A stretch of 64,000 nt of DNA from Hyphobacterium sp. SN044 (GCF_021864465.1 NZ_JAKKUV010000003.1:124001-188000); one strand, 5' to 3'. Shown: positions 8,113 to 17,060, counted from the first letter of the stretch. A program made the numbers and translations. The notes: generated by a model not told the origin, from the sequence alone.

Positions 8113-8895
8113 CTAGAACCCGAACGTCCCCACCACCGGCACGTGGTCGGAGGCTTTCTCCTTGCCGCGCACGGGCTTGCAGATCTCGACGCCCTTCAAG
8201 GCGTCGGCGGCCTGCGGCGAGAGCAGGAGGTGGTCAATCCGGATGCCGTGATCCTTCTGCCAGGCGCCGCGCTGATAGTCCCAGAAGGTGTATTGGTGGC
8301 CCTTGCCGTCAGCCTGCAGGAAGGCGTCGGTGAAACCGAGATTGAGGATTTCGCGGAAGGCGGCGCGGCTCTGCGGCAGGATCAGCGCATCGCCTTCCCA
8401 GGCGGCCGGGTCGTGCACGTCGCTGTCCCGCGGGATGATGTTGTAATCGCCGGCGAGGATCAGCCGCTCCTCATAGCCGAGCAGTTCCGCGGCGTGGTGC
8501 TTCAGGCGTCGCATCCAGGCGAGCTTGTAGTCGTATTTCGGACCCGGAGCGGGATTGCCGTTCGGCAGGTAGATCGAGGCGACGCGCACCGGGCCGCTGT
8601 CGTGGGAAATCACGCATTCGATATAGCGGGCGTGATCGTCCGCATCGTCGCCGGGCAGGCCGCGCAAGGTTTCCTCGATCGGGAATTTCGAGAGCAGGGC
8701 GACGCCATTATAGGTCTTCTGGCCGTGCGTCTCGACATTGTAGCCGAGGTCCTCGATGGCCTCGCGCGGGAAGTCCTCGTCGACCGTCTTGATCTCCTGC
8801 AGGCAGACCACGTCGGGGGAGGCCTCGCGCAGCCAGTCGGTGACATTGGCGAGGCGGGCCTTGACGGAATTCACGTTCCAGGTGGCGATCTGCAT
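8113..8895 (-). CDS. xthA: Exodeoxyribonuclease III
   Basis: A 260-residue exonuclease III/AP endonuclease of the EEP superfamily, acting in base excision repair. Start at 8895 gives MQIATWNVNSVKAR, the standard family beginning, with AGGA eight bases upstream; a second ATG three codons earlier (8904) has poorer spacing. Metal-binding Glu34 is in CLQEIK, the catalytic GDYN motif (LILAGDYNIIPRDSDV) is central, and the C-terminal RIDHLLLSP and SDHVPV motifs complete the active site. Length is normal. Confidence 0.95.
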   Translation of the reverse strand: MQIATWNVNSVKARLANVTDWLREASPDVVCLQEIKTVDEDFPREAIEDLGYNVETHGQKTYNGVALLSKFPIEETLRGLPGDDADDHARYIECVISHDSGPVRVASIYLPNGNPAPGPKYDYKLAWMRRLKHHAAELLGYEERLILAGDYNIIPRDSDVHDPAAWEGDALILPQSRAAFREILNLGFTDAFLQADGKGHQYTFWDYQRGAWQKDHGIRIDHLLLSPQAADALKGVEICKPVRGKEKASDHVPVVGTFGF

Positions 8896-8956
8896 GCGAG
8901 TCATCCTGCGGCGTCGGGCCCGGCAGGGTTAGCATGGATCGCGGCGAAGGAAAGCG

Positions 8957-10225
8957 TCAGACCAGATGGCGTGCCGCGGCGCGGCGGCGGATGTCTTCGC
9001 GGGTCAGGATGTGCGGGATGACAGGGTGCGGGAAATCGTCGGCAATGATCGCGCCGGTGAAGTAACGCGCGCCGAGCCGGATCGCGGCCGATATGTCCGC
9101 TTCGCGACCGATCCCGGTGAGGCAGGTCGATGCGCGGAGCCCCGCCGCTGCCCGAAGCGCGGCGCGTTCGGGGGCCAGGTCTCGTTGCCGGTCGTCATGC
9201 AGCCAGTGCGGTTCGCCGCTGTCGAGCACGAACATCGCGATATTGCAGCCATGGAAGCGGTCGAACGGAGGATGCTCGTTCTCGATCGAGACGATCACGC
9301 CCGGGCTGAAGGCGTGGCAGATACCGAGCGTCTCGCGGATCGTGCTTTCCGGCGTACCGGACGTGATACCTTCGACCATCAGGCGGAAATAGCGGCGCAT
9401 GTCCATCGGGATCGCGGTGAGCGCTTCGAACAGCGCGACGCGCGTCGAGCGCAGGGCCAGCGTGTGTATGCCGACCGGCAGGCACAGGGCGACGGTGCGG
9501 CCCTTTCCGAACGCCGTGCGAAAGGCATCCATGGCGGAATGCACGGCGAAGCGGTCGAGTTCGAGATGGTCTCTGGGTTCGGTCCGGCCACGGAGCGTCG
9601 CGCGTCCATGGAAGACCTGGCGCGTGCGTTTTTCGGTGAGGCGGGGGATGACGAATTGCGTGGCCACGGCCTGCCGCGTGGAATCCCACACCGGCCGGTA
9701 GGCAATCGAGCGTTCGCGGCGGAAGTCGATATCGATCACGCGCCGCGGAGCCGGTGTTTCGCCGGCATCGGCACCGGCGGCGGGGGAGGGCGGTTCGGCT
9801 GGGGCCGCGCCGGGCGGCATCGGCTCTGACCCGGTCATCATTCCGCGAAGCTGGCTTGTCTCGAAGCGGCTTGCGCGGGAGCGGATATTCAGCGAGCGCA
9901 AAATCTCGTCGCCGAGAAAGAACAGGTTCAGCTCGGTGGAGATGGCGTTGACGCGCTCCTCGGCGGCCGCGGCGTCGAGGGCGTTGAAGACGACCAGAAA
10001 TCCTTCGTGGCACCGCACCAGCACGTCTTCATCCGCGATGCGTTTCTCGATGAAGTGGGCGCTGACCTCGAGAATCTTCGCCTTCAGCCGCTCCCATTGC
10101 TCGCCAGCACCCTCGCGAACCCGATCGAGATTGATGATCTGGAACTGACCCAGATCGGCATGGTCGCAGCCATGCAGCTTCTGCTCCAGGCGATACAGAA
10201 TGTCGGCGGGGTTCATCGCGAGCAT
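8957..10225 (-). CDS. Degenerate GGDEF/EAL-like protein, paralogue 1
   Basis: A 422-residue soluble protein I do not recognise as a named family. ATG 10225 is chosen for its GGGAGAG ribosome-binding site; ATG 10216 is the alternative and matches the start of the paralogue at 10708-11958. N-terminal part (about 1-120): DLGQFQIINLD, then EDVLVRCHEGFLVVF and ISTELNLFFLGDEILRSLNI, with the spacing of a GGDEF fold but no GGDEF signature. C-terminal part (about 180-422): YRPVWDSTRQ, ELDRFAVHSAM, RTVALCLPV and GARYFTGAIIADDF, resembling EAL strands without the catalytic Glu motif. Probably catalytically inactive, perhaps a c-di-GMP-related scaffold (inference). Confidence 0.55.
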   Translation of the reverse strand: MLAMNPADILYRLEQKLHGCDHADLGQFQIINLDRVREGAGEQWERLKAKILEVSAHFIEKRIADEDVLVRCHEGFLVVFNALDAAAAEERVNAISTELNLFFLGDEILRSLNIRSRASRFETSQLRGMMTGSEPMPPGAAPAEPPSPAAGADAGETPAPRRVIDIDFRRERSIAYRPVWDSTRQAVATQFVIPRLTEKRTRQVFHGRATLRGRTEPRDHLELDRFAVHSAMDAFRTAFGKGRTVALCLPVGIHTLALRSTRVALFEALTAIPMDMRRYFRLMVEGITSGTPESTIRETLGICHAFSPGVIVSIENEHPPFDRFHGCNIAMFVLDSGEPHWLHDDRQRDLAPERAALRAAAGLRASTCLTGIGREADISAAIRLGARYFTGAIIADDFPHPVIPHILTREDIRRRAAARHLV

Positions 10226-10365
10226 GGGCGCTCTCCCGGACCTGATCGAACTCGCCCCAAGGTGTAATTCGCGGGTGGAAACACCCGGTTCCCGCAATGC
10301 TTCGGATTTTAACGAATTCGCCCGTCGGACTGCGATCGGTATGATGGTTGCCGGGAGGGGATGCG

Positions 10366-10707
10366 ATGACGGAAAGAACCCGGCCTGTGTGGCGATCCAT
10401 CGCAGCGATCCTTGGCGCCATACTCGGGGCGATCGCCAGCGCCGTCGTCTGGGTGATGTCGGCGTTCGGCCTGACCCTGCAGGGCGAAAAGCCCGCCGGC
10501 TTTTTCGAAGCCATCGTGGTCGCCTATTACGGTGGTTATGCCGGCCCGGCGGTGATGGCGGTCTGCGCGCTGGCGGGTGTCGTGGCGCTGATCGTGAAGC
10601 GGCGCTGGCTGGCGTCGGCGGCGCTGTGGGCCGCGTTTCTCTATATCGGAATGATCGGCGGCGCGCTGTGCTACGCGCTCATCGCTCTGGAGATGGCCGG
10701 CGGCTGA
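10366..10707 (+). CDS. Small hypothetical membrane protein
   Basis: A 113-residue protein with no family I recognise. The ATG at 10366 has GGGAGGGG seven bases upstream, better than the TTG at 10348. Three hydrophobic segments are visible (about residues 12-35, 55-76 and 82-108) with a positively charged KRRW turn between the last two. It sits between the two paralogous EAL-like genes but on the opposite strand. Its stop (10705-10707) directly abuts the stop of the next gene, so the pair is convergent with no spacer. Confidence 0.65.
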   Translation: MTERTRPVWRSIAAILGAILGAIASAVVWVMSAFGLTLQGEKPAGFFEAIVVAYYGGYAGPAVMAVCALAGVVALIVKRRWLASAALWAAFLYIGMIGGALCYALIALEMAGG

Positions 10708-11958
10708 CTACTGCATGCGGCGGGCGGCCGCGCGCTGGCGAATGTCGGATAATTGATGGGGATAGGCCGAGGCCGGCAATTCTGTCTCATCGGCGATCAG
10801 ATTGCCCGTGAAGAAGCGGTTGCCACCACTCATCGCGCGCTTGAGTACGCGAAGGGACTGGAGCTCGGCAAAATAGGTCGCGGCTTTCAAGAGCGCCGCG
10901 CCGCGCTCGAATCTTTCGATCGTTTCCACGACCGAGGGAGAAATCGCCTCATTGAAACGGTGATCGGGCAGATCGCACCCGATTACCGTGACGCCGCAAC
11001 CGGCAAATCGCTCGAAATGCCGATAGTTCGCAGGCAGCCTTGCCAGTGTGCTCGCGGCGAAGGGATGCAGGGTTCGGCACATGTCCTGGATCGTGCTCGC
11101 CGGTGTACCGGAATCGATGCCGTCGATCCGGATAAAGAAATACCGGCGCAGATACTCGGGAAGCGTCGCCAACAGATTGAAGAATTGCAGACGCGTCGCG
11201 CGCGTCAGAAGCGTCCGCGTGTGGACCGGCACGCAAACCGAAAGGTGACGGCCATTGCCGACCCCCTCGGCGAGCTGGCGCAAGCCCTCGTCTGTCGTGC
11301 GGCGGTCGAGTTCGAAATAGTCCTGGGACTTGTCACCGCCGCGCAGCGCCTCGTAGCCGAAATAGATTCGGCCGGTGAGCGTTTCGGTCAGGCGCGGCGT
11401 TGCGAACTGGGTGGTGACGGCCTGGTGACGGCTGTCCCAGACCGGCCGGAAGACGATCGATTCCTTGAGGCGGAAAGCGTAGTCGATCGGCGTGATGCGT
11501 CCGGTCTCACGATTGTGCCGGTTGTCATTGGCCGGCCGTGTCGGTGCCGCCACTTCCGGGCTGTCATGGGCCCCGCGCGCTGCCATGATTTCGGCGAGCC
11601 TTGCCGTACTCACGCGTTCCGAGCGTGAGCGGATCCGAAGTGACCGCAAGATTTCATCGCCAAGAAAGAAGCAGTTGAGTTCGGTCGAAATCTGCTCGAC
11701 CCGTCGGCATGCCGCCTCCAGGTCGAGTTCGGCAAAAACGACGAGAAAGCCTTCACTGCATCTGACCAAAACGTCACCGGAGTCGAGACGTTTTTCGATA
11801 AAGTGTTCGCTTATTGAGAAAATTTTGTCGCGTATGGCCGACCAGCGTTCACCGGTCTTCAGCCGCACCAGATCAAGATTGATGATCTGGAACTGGCCGA
11901 GATCGATGTGACCGCGGCCTTTCAACCGCTCCTTCAGAGCGGAAATCACTTCGTTCAT
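10708..11958 (-). CDS. Degenerate GGDEF/EAL-like protein, paralogue 2
   Basis: A 416-residue protein clearly homologous to the product of 8957-10225 along its whole length. Shared landmarks: HIDLGQFQIINLD near the start, HFIEKR, GDVLVRCSEGFLVVF, ISTELNCFFLGDEILRSLRI, FRPVWDSRHQAVTTQFATPR, YFELDRRTTDEGL, LRRYFFIRIDGIDSGTPAST, and the end RQRAAARRMQ. The variable linker (about residues 125-165) differs completely. No intact GGDEF or EAL catalytic motif is visible. The conservation between copies suggests a maintained function rather than decay. The ribosome-binding site is weak. Confidence 0.55.
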   Translation of the reverse strand: MNEVISALKERLKGRGHIDLGQFQIINLDLVRLKTGERWSAIRDKIFSISEHFIEKRLDSGDVLVRCSEGFLVVFAELDLEAACRRVEQISTELNCFFLGDEILRSLRIRSRSERVSTARLAEIMAARGAHDSPEVAAPTRPANDNRHNRETGRITPIDYAFRLKESIVFRPVWDSRHQAVTTQFATPRLTETLTGRIYFGYEALRGGDKSQDYFELDRRTTDEGLRQLAEGVGNGRHLSVCVPVHTRTLLTRATRLQFFNLLATLPEYLRRYFFIRIDGIDSGTPASTIQDMCRTLHPFAASTLARLPANYRHFERFAGCGVTVIGCDLPDHRFNEAISPSVVETIERFERGAALLKAATYFAELQSLRVLKRAMSGGNRFFTGNLIADETELPASAYPHQLSDIRQRAAARRMQ

Positions 11959-12046
11959 CTGCCGATGCGCTTGAGCGCGTATCTAGCCCCTACGCGTTCG
12001 CTTATCGATTCATATCAATTGATACACAAGTGGGTGCGGCAGTATT

Positions 12047-12718
12047 TTACTGCTTTTGAAACACCGCGAAGTCGTCCACCTCTGCGCGTTCGCTGCGCAG
12101 GCGGTTGACCGGCGCGTCCGGGTCCGGGTGGCCGAGCGCCATGCCGCAATAGACCTGCTCGGTTTCAGCAATGCCGAGCGCAGTACCGACCGTCTTCGAA
12201 TAGCGCGTCCAGGCCTCCTGCATGCAGGTGCCGAGACCGGCTTCCTCGGCGGCGAGCGCGACGGCGAGCATGAACATGCCGAGATGCGCCCACTGGTTCG
12301 GGTTCATCGCTTTCTCGATGACGAAGAAGAGACCGACGGGCGCGTCGAAGAAGTCGAAATTCTTCAGGAGATGGTTCAGCCGCCCCATCTTGTCCTCGCG
12401 CGGGATGGCGAGGAGGTCGTACATCTGTTCGCCAAGATCGAAGCGGCGGGTGCGGTAAGGCTCCCACAGCTTTTCCGGATAGACGGGGAAGTCGTTCTCG
12501 TCGGCGAAGGGGTCCGTGTTCAGCTTCGCCTTCACCGCGTCGATCACGCGCTGGCGCGCATCGCCGGTGACGACATGAACCTTCCAGGGCTGGAGATTGC
12601 CGCCCGACGGGGTCCAACGGGCGGTGTCGAGAATCTGCCGGACCTCGTCCTCGCCGACCGGACGGTCGAGGAAGGCGCGGACCGAAATCCGCGTCTTCAG
12701 AGCCTCCGTGACATTCAT
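12047..12718 (-). CDS. Nitroreductase family protein
   Basis: A 223-residue FMN-dependent nitroreductase-fold protein. It opens MNVTEALKTRISVRAF, with the Arg-containing SVR(A/S)F FMN-phosphate motif, followed by ILDTARWTPSGGNLQPW, the second flavin-binding stretch. A conserved GLGTCMQEAW helix and a CGMALGHPDPDAPVN motif near the C-terminus bind flavin and close the fold. Substrate cannot be told from sequence. Start ATG overlaps the erpA stop by one base (TGATG), so the two are translationally coupled, with erpA first. Confidence 0.9.
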   Translation of the reverse strand: MNVTEALKTRISVRAFLDRPVGEDEVRQILDTARWTPSGGNLQPWKVHVVTGDARQRVIDAVKAKLNTDPFADENDFPVYPEKLWEPYRTRRFDLGEQMYDLLAIPREDKMGRLNHLLKNFDFFDAPVGLFFVIEKAMNPNQWAHLGMFMLAVALAAEEAGLGTCMQEAWTRYSKTVGTALGIAETEQVYCGMALGHPDPDAPVNRLRSERAEVDDFAVFQKQ

Positions 12719-13050
12719 CAGATCGAGAAGCTGGTGCCGCAGCCGCAGGCCGCGGTGGCGTTCGGATTGTCGATCCTGAAGGACGCGCCGATCAACTCGT
12801 CGGCGAAATCGATCTTCGAGTTTTCGAGGAAGGGGATGGAGGCGCTGTCGATGGCGACGCGCGCACCGTCCCGTTCGATCACGAGATCGTCGTCCGTCGT
12901 CTCGGTCTCGAGATCGAACTTGTAGGAAAAGCCGGAACAGCCTCCGCCGATGACCGAGATGCGCAAAAGGTCCGCACCGGCCTGTTTGGCGAGGATGGCG
13001 TTGATCCGCTTCGCGGCGGATTCGGTCAGCTGGATATTCGGGTCGCTCAT
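12718..13050 (-). CDS. erpA: Iron-sulfur cluster insertion protein ErpA/IscA family
   Basis: A 110-residue A-type carrier. The start at 13050 (MSDPNIQLTESAAKRI) fits the family length and has GGAA upstream; a further in-frame ATG at 13092 would add 14 unlikely residues. The three cluster-ligand cysteines are in place: one in GGGCSGFSY and two in CGCGTSFS at the end. It delivers [4Fe-4S]/[2Fe-2S] clusters to apo-proteins in the cytoplasm. Divergent from dgt with 68 bp between the start codons, and coupled to the nitroreductase gene downstream. Confidence 0.92.
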   Translation of the reverse strand: MSDPNIQLTESAAKRINAILAKQAGADLLRISVIGGGCSGFSYKFDLETETTDDDLVIERDGARVAIDSASIPFLENSKIDFADELIGASFRIDNPNATAACGCGTSFSI

Positions 13051-13092
13051 CACTGGTTCCGCATTGTCTTCTCGCACGATATATGGAGGCAC

Positions 13093-13122
13093 ATGACCCA
13101 GCCGAAAAGCCCCCGCGCATGA
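13093..13122 (+). promoter_or_regulatory. Nine-codon leader ORF overlapping the dgt start
   Basis: GGAGG (13085-13089) precedes ATG 13093, which opens a nine-codon frame (MTQPKSPRA). Its TGA overlaps the dgt start codon as ATGA at 13119-13122. The dgt start itself has no Shine-Dalgarno of its own, so translation may reach dgt by re-initiation. Inference from layout only. Confidence 0.4.
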
Positions 13123-14309
13123 GCATCGGTGCCACCGACCGCAATCGTGCCCCGTATTCGAACCACCCGGCGCAGTCGCGCGGGCGGTTTCATCCGCAAA
13201 ATGACAGCGCCAGCCGCAACGCCTTCCAGCGCGACCGCGACCGGATCGTGCATGCCACGGCCTTCCGGCGGCTGAAGGAAAAGACGCAGGTCTTCGTGGC
13301 CCACGAGGGCGACCATTACCGCACCCGTCTGACCCATTCGCTTGAAGTGGCGCAGATCGCCCGGACGATCGCCCGGGTGCTGAATGTCGACGAGGACCTG
13401 ACCGAGGCGCTGGCGCTGGCGCACGATCTCGGCCACCCGCCCTTCGGCCATGCCGGGGAGCGGGCGCTGGCCGAGTGCATGACCGAATTCGGCGGCTTCG
13501 ATCACAACGCTCACACGCTGCGCGTCATCACCAAGATCGAGACCCGCTATGCCGAGTTCGAAGGCCTCAACCTGACCTGGGAGACGCTGGAAGGCGTCGT
13601 GAAGCACAACGGTCCGCTGGTCACGCCGGAACATGGCGAAGACGCTCTGCCCTGGGCGATCAGGGAATATCCCGACTGGCAGGGGCTGGAACTCGACAGT
13701 TTCGCCGGGGTCGAGGCGCAGATCGCGGCGCTGGCCGACGACATCGCCTATAACAATCACGACATCGATGACGGGCTGCGCGCCGGCCTTCTGAAGATCG
13801 AGGAACTGGCCGAACTGCCGCTGGTCGGAGACGTGCTGCGCGACTGCCGGCGTCGTTTTCCACAGGCGAGTGAGAGCCTGATCATCCTCGAAGCGGTGCG
13901 CGACCTGATCGGTCTGATGGTCGACGACGTGCTGAAGGAGACGCGGTCGCGCCTCGATGCCGCCGCGCCCGACAGTGCCGAGGCGGTGCGCCGGGCCGAG
14001 CGGGAGATGGTCGCCTTCTCGCCCGACATGCTGGATGCGCTGGCGGGGCTGAGACGCCATCTCTTCGCCAATATGTACAGGCATTACAAGGTGAACCGGG
14101 CGATGGCCCAGGCCGAGCGCGTGGTCCGCGAACTGTTCCAGCTCTTTCTCGACGATCCCGGCCTGTTGCCGACCCACTACCGGCGTCAGGCTGGGGAGCC
14201 GGGCAGCGAGAAGCAGGCACGGCTCGTCAGCGACTACATCGCCGGCATGACGGACCGGTATGCCGTGGAAGAGCACAAGCGCCTGTTCACTGTGCAAGGG
14301 TATTTCTGA
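13119..14309 (+). CDS. dgt: Deoxyguanosinetriphosphate triphosphohydrolase-like protein (dNTPase)
   Basis: A 396-residue HD-domain dNTP triphosphohydrolase, which splits dNTPs to nucleoside and tripolyphosphate. The N-terminal block RGRFHPQNDSASRNAFQRDR and AFRRLKEKTQVF is characteristic. Metal ligands are visible as His73 (RLTHSLEVAQ) and His102-Asp103 (LAHDLGHPPFGHAGE), with a further conserved NNHDIDDGLRAG. ATG 13119 fits the family start; the earlier in-frame ATG at 13083 lacks a ribosome-binding site. In most alphaproteobacteria argS follows dgt; here a SPOR gene follows directly. Confidence 0.93.
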   Translation: MSIGATDRNRAPYSNHPAQSRGRFHPQNDSASRNAFQRDRDRIVHATAFRRLKEKTQVFVAHEGDHYRTRLTHSLEVAQIARTIARVLNVDEDLTEALALAHDLGHPPFGHAGERALAECMTEFGGFDHNAHTLRVITKIETRYAEFEGLNLTWETLEGVVKHNGPLVTPEHGEDALPWAIREYPDWQGLELDSFAGVEAQIAALADDIAYNNHDIDDGLRAGLLKIEELAELPLVGDVLRDCRRRFPQASESLIILEAVRDLIGLMVDDVLKETRSRLDAAAPDSAEAVRRAEREMVAFSPDMLDALAGLRRHLFANMYRHYKVNRAMAQAERVVRELFQLFLDDPGLLPTHYRRQAGEPGSEKQARLVSDYIAGMTDRYAVEEHKRLFTVQGYF

Positions 14310-14386
14310 CCGCCGATTGAGCCTTCAATGGGTGGTATCTTTTCAGCGATGTTCCCGATTCGGTTCCGGGAGCGGGGAAAGGACGT

Positions 14387-15244
14387 ATGACGGATCGCGA
14401 CACAGACCGCCGTGTCGGGGCCTATGCGCCGCCGACCGATAACGACGACACGTTCGACGCGCGCGAGGATTCGCGCCGCGGGCCGCTGCTGCTGACCGCG
14501 GCCTTTGCGGTCTTCGTCCTGTTCATCGGTGTGGTTTGGAGCGCCTATCGCCAGGGCATCCGCGAAGGCGGGCGTGATGCGCCGCCGCGCATCGTCGCCG
14601 ATTCCGAACCCTATCGCGAGCGTCCCGCCGATCCCGGCGGCGAGGAAGCGCCCGACCAGGATCTGACCGTCTATGATCGGCTGACCGGCGAGACGACGGA
14701 GGGTGACGGTACCGACGCCCGTGTCCGTCCCGGCCCGGAAGAGCCGAGCGAGCGACCCGGCCTGCAGATCGAAAGCGTCGATCCGGATGCGGCCGGCAGT
14801 GACCGTGTTGCGGAAACGCCGGACATTCGCATCGAAACACCGCCTGCAGATAATCCTCCGGCCGACACTCCGCCGGCGGAAACGCGCGGCCCGGCGCAGA
14901 TCATCCCTGACGAAGCGCCGGACGACCCGGTTGTCGAAACCCCTGCGGATCCCGATCCGGAGCCGGTCCGTACCGCCGCCGTGTCCGTCCCGGGCGGGGA
15001 GTGGGTGGTCCAGATCGGCTCCTTCCGCACCCAGCAGGAAGCCGAAGAGGCCTGGCTGAATTTCGCGACCCGCTATTCCCAGCTGGGCAGCGGCTTCGCA
15101 CCGGACATCCAGGCGACCGAGATCGAGGGGCGGGGCACCTATCACCGCCTGCGCATTTCGGCCTTTGCCAGCCGCGATACCGCCACCGACTACTGCACGC
15201 GCCTGCAGTCGGCCGGCCAGGACTGCTACGTCACGCGGCGATGA
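14387..15244 (+). CDS. SPOR domain membrane protein
   Basis: A 285-residue bitopic protein: a short cytoplasmic tail, one transmembrane helix (about residues 33-52), a long acidic Pro/Glu/Asp-rich periplasmic linker (60-200) and a C-terminal SPOR domain (about 205-285, starting GGEWVVQIGSFRTQQEA, ending CYVTRR). SPOR domains bind denuded peptidoglycan at division sites, so it probably localises to the septum. AAAGGA lies four bases before the start. The stop overlaps nagZ by ATGA, implying coupling to cell-wall recycling. Confidence 0.9.
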   Translation: MTDRDTDRRVGAYAPPTDNDDTFDAREDSRRGPLLLTAAFAVFVLFIGVVWSAYRQGIREGGRDAPPRIVADSEPYRERPADPGGEEAPDQDLTVYDRLTGETTEGDGTDARVRPGPEEPSERPGLQIESVDPDAAGSDRVAETPDIRIETPPADNPPADTPPAETRGPAQIIPDEAPDDPVVETPADPDPEPVRTAAVSVPGGEWVVQIGSFRTQQEAEEAWLNFATRYSQLGSGFAPDIQATEIEGRGTYHRLRISAFASRDTATDYCTRLQSAGQDCYVTRR

Positions 15245-16257
15245 CGAGCGCGGCGATCTACGGCCTTGCCGGCCTCGAGCTTACGGCCGACGAGAAGGCG
15301 TTCTTCCGGGATGCCGACCCTTGGGGCTTCATTCTGTTCGCCCGCAATATCGACCGGCCGAAGCAGGTCTCCAAACTGTGCGTCGCCTTGCGCGATGCCG
15401 TCGGCTGGAATGCGCCGATCTTCATCGACCAGGAAGGCGGGCGCGTGCAGCGGCTGAAGCCGCCGACCTGGCGTGCCGCGCCGCCCGCAGACGTCTTCGG
15501 CAAGCTGTTCCGCAAGGATGAAGCGGCGGGGCTTGAGGCCGTCCGCCTGAACCACCGCCTGATCGCGCACGAATTGATGGCGCTGGGTATAGACGCGGAC
15601 TGTGCGCCCTGCATCGACCTGCAGATCGAGGGCGCGGACGCGATCATCGGCGACCGGTCTTACTCGACCGAGCCCGAAATCGTGGCCCGGCTGGGCCGCG
15701 CCGCGATCGAGGGGCTTCTCGCGGGCGGCGTTGCGCCGGTGATCAAGCACATTCCCGGGCATGGCCGCGCCGATGCCGACAGTCACCTGGCGCTGCCGCG
15801 CGTCGACACGCCCCGGGAGGTGCTCGAAACCACCGATTTCGCGCCGTTCCGCGATCTTGCCGACGCGCCGATGGCGATGACCGCGCATGTCGTCTATGCC
15901 GATATCGATGCGGACGATCCGGCGACCCATTCCGAAGCGATGATCGCGGACGTGATCCGTGGATCGATCGGATTTGACGGCCTCCTCATGAGCGACGATC
16001 TGTCGATGCAGGCGCTGTCCGGCACTTTGCCCGTCCGCGCGGAACGTGCGCTCGGGGCCGGGTGCGATCTCGTTCTCCATTGCAACGGCCAGATGAAGGA
16101 AATGGTCGCGATCGCCCATGCCGTTCCCGCGCTGGGCGGCAAGGCGCTGGCGCGGGCCGATGCGGCGGCGGGCTGCCGCAAGACGCCGGAAGAATTCGAC
16201 GCCGAAGCCGGTCTCGCCCGCCTCGAAACCCTCTTGAAGATGGGGGCAAAGGCGTGA
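15241..16257 (+). CDS. nagZ: Beta-N-acetylhexosaminidase NagZ
   Basis: A 338-residue glycoside hydrolase family 3 enzyme that removes GlcNAc from cytoplasmic muropeptides during peptidoglycan recycling. The substrate-binding motif IDQEGGRVQRL, the family signature KHIPGHGRADADSH (residues 169-182, with the acid/base-assisting Asp/His) and the nucleophile-containing SDDLSMQAL (251-259) are all intact. The start is fixed by the ATGA overlap with the SPOR gene. No signal peptide, as expected for NagZ. Its stop overlaps scpA as GTGA. Confidence 0.95.
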   Translation: MTSAAIYGLAGLELTADEKAFFRDADPWGFILFARNIDRPKQVSKLCVALRDAVGWNAPIFIDQEGGRVQRLKPPTWRAAPPADVFGKLFRKDEAAGLEAVRLNHRLIAHELMALGIDADCAPCIDLQIEGADAIIGDRSYSTEPEIVARLGRAAIEGLLAGGVAPVIKHIPGHGRADADSHLALPRVDTPREVLETTDFAPFRDLADAPMAMTAHVVYADIDADDPATHSEAMIADVIRGSIGFDGLLMSDDLSMQALSGTLPVRAERALGAGCDLVLHCNGQMKEMVAIAHAVPALGGKALARADAAAGCRKTPEEFDAEAGLARLETLLKMGAKA

Positions 16258-17060
16258 GCGAGGAATTCCAGGAAGACCTGCATTTCGAGGCCGCCGAGGA
16301 CGCGGAAGGCGATGCCCTGATCGTCGATGTCGACGGGTTCGAGGGGCCGCTTCACCTGCTTCTGCACCTGGCGCGCAAGAAGAAGGTCGATCTGGCGAAG
16401 ATCTCGATCCTCGAACTGGCCGAGCAGTATCTCGGCTTCGTCGCCGAGGCGCGGAAGAAGCGCTTCGATCTCGCGGCAGAATATCTCGTCATGGCGAGCT
16501 GGCTCGCCTATCTGAAATCGCGGCTGCTGCTGCCGAAACCCGCGAAGAATGAAGATGAGCCCGAGCCGGAAGCGATGGCCGCAGCGCTGGCCTTCCGCCT
16601 CCGACGCCTCGAAGCGATGCGGCTGGCCTCGCAGGCGCTGTTCAGGCGCGATCTTCTGAAGCGCGACGTGTTTGATCGCGGCGCGCCGGAAGGCGTGCGC
16701 ACACTGCGCGCCCACAAATACCAGGCGAGCCTGCACGACCTCCTCAAGGCCTACGCCACACGGCGGCAGGCGCGATACCGCGCGAACTACAAGCCGAACC
16801 TTCCGAAGGTGTACGGCCTCGACAGCGCCCGCACGCGCATGGAACGCATCGTGCCGGAGCTGAAGGAATGGCGGGATCTGGAGGAGATTCTTCCGGACAT
16901 GGGCGAGCTGGGCTTCGACCCGCCGCCGCGCCGCTCGGTGCTCGCCAGTTCGACGCTCGCCGTGCTCGAAGTCACCAAGGACGGCATGGCCGAGCTGCGG
17001 CAGGACGCGCCATTCACGCCGATCAAGGTGCGCGGCCGGGCGGAGGACAATCCGCAATGA
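16254..17060 (+). CDS. scpA: Segregation and condensation protein A
   Basis: A 268-residue kleisin ScpA, which joins SMC heads and ScpB to form the condensin that compacts and segregates the chromosome. The family opening is clear: VDGFEGPLHLLLHLARKKKV and AEYLVMASWLAYLKSRLLLP in the N-terminal SMC-neck-binding domain, and a C-terminal winged-helix region ending near FTPIKVRGR. The GTG start at 16254 lies within the nagZ stop (GTGA). The stop overlaps scpB by ATGA. Confidence 0.93.
   Translation: MSEEFQEDLHFEAAEDAEGDALIVDVDGFEGPLHLLLHLARKKKVDLAKISILELAEQYLGFVAEARKKRFDLAAEYLVMASWLAYLKSRLLLPKPAKNEDEPEPEAMAAALAFRLRRLEAMRLASQALFRRDLLKRDVFDRGAPEGVRTLRAHKYQASLHDLLKAYATRRQARYRANYKPNLPKVYGLDSARTRMERIVPELKEWRDLEEILPDMGELGFDPPPRRSVLASSTLAVLEVTKDGMAELRQDAPFTPIKVRGRAEDNPQ

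Noticed and set aside
12047..13144. 365-codon frame covering the nitroreductase and part of erpA
   Set aside because: Only the nitroreductase part is real; the N-terminal extension is erpA read in another frame. The TGATG junction fixes the true starts.
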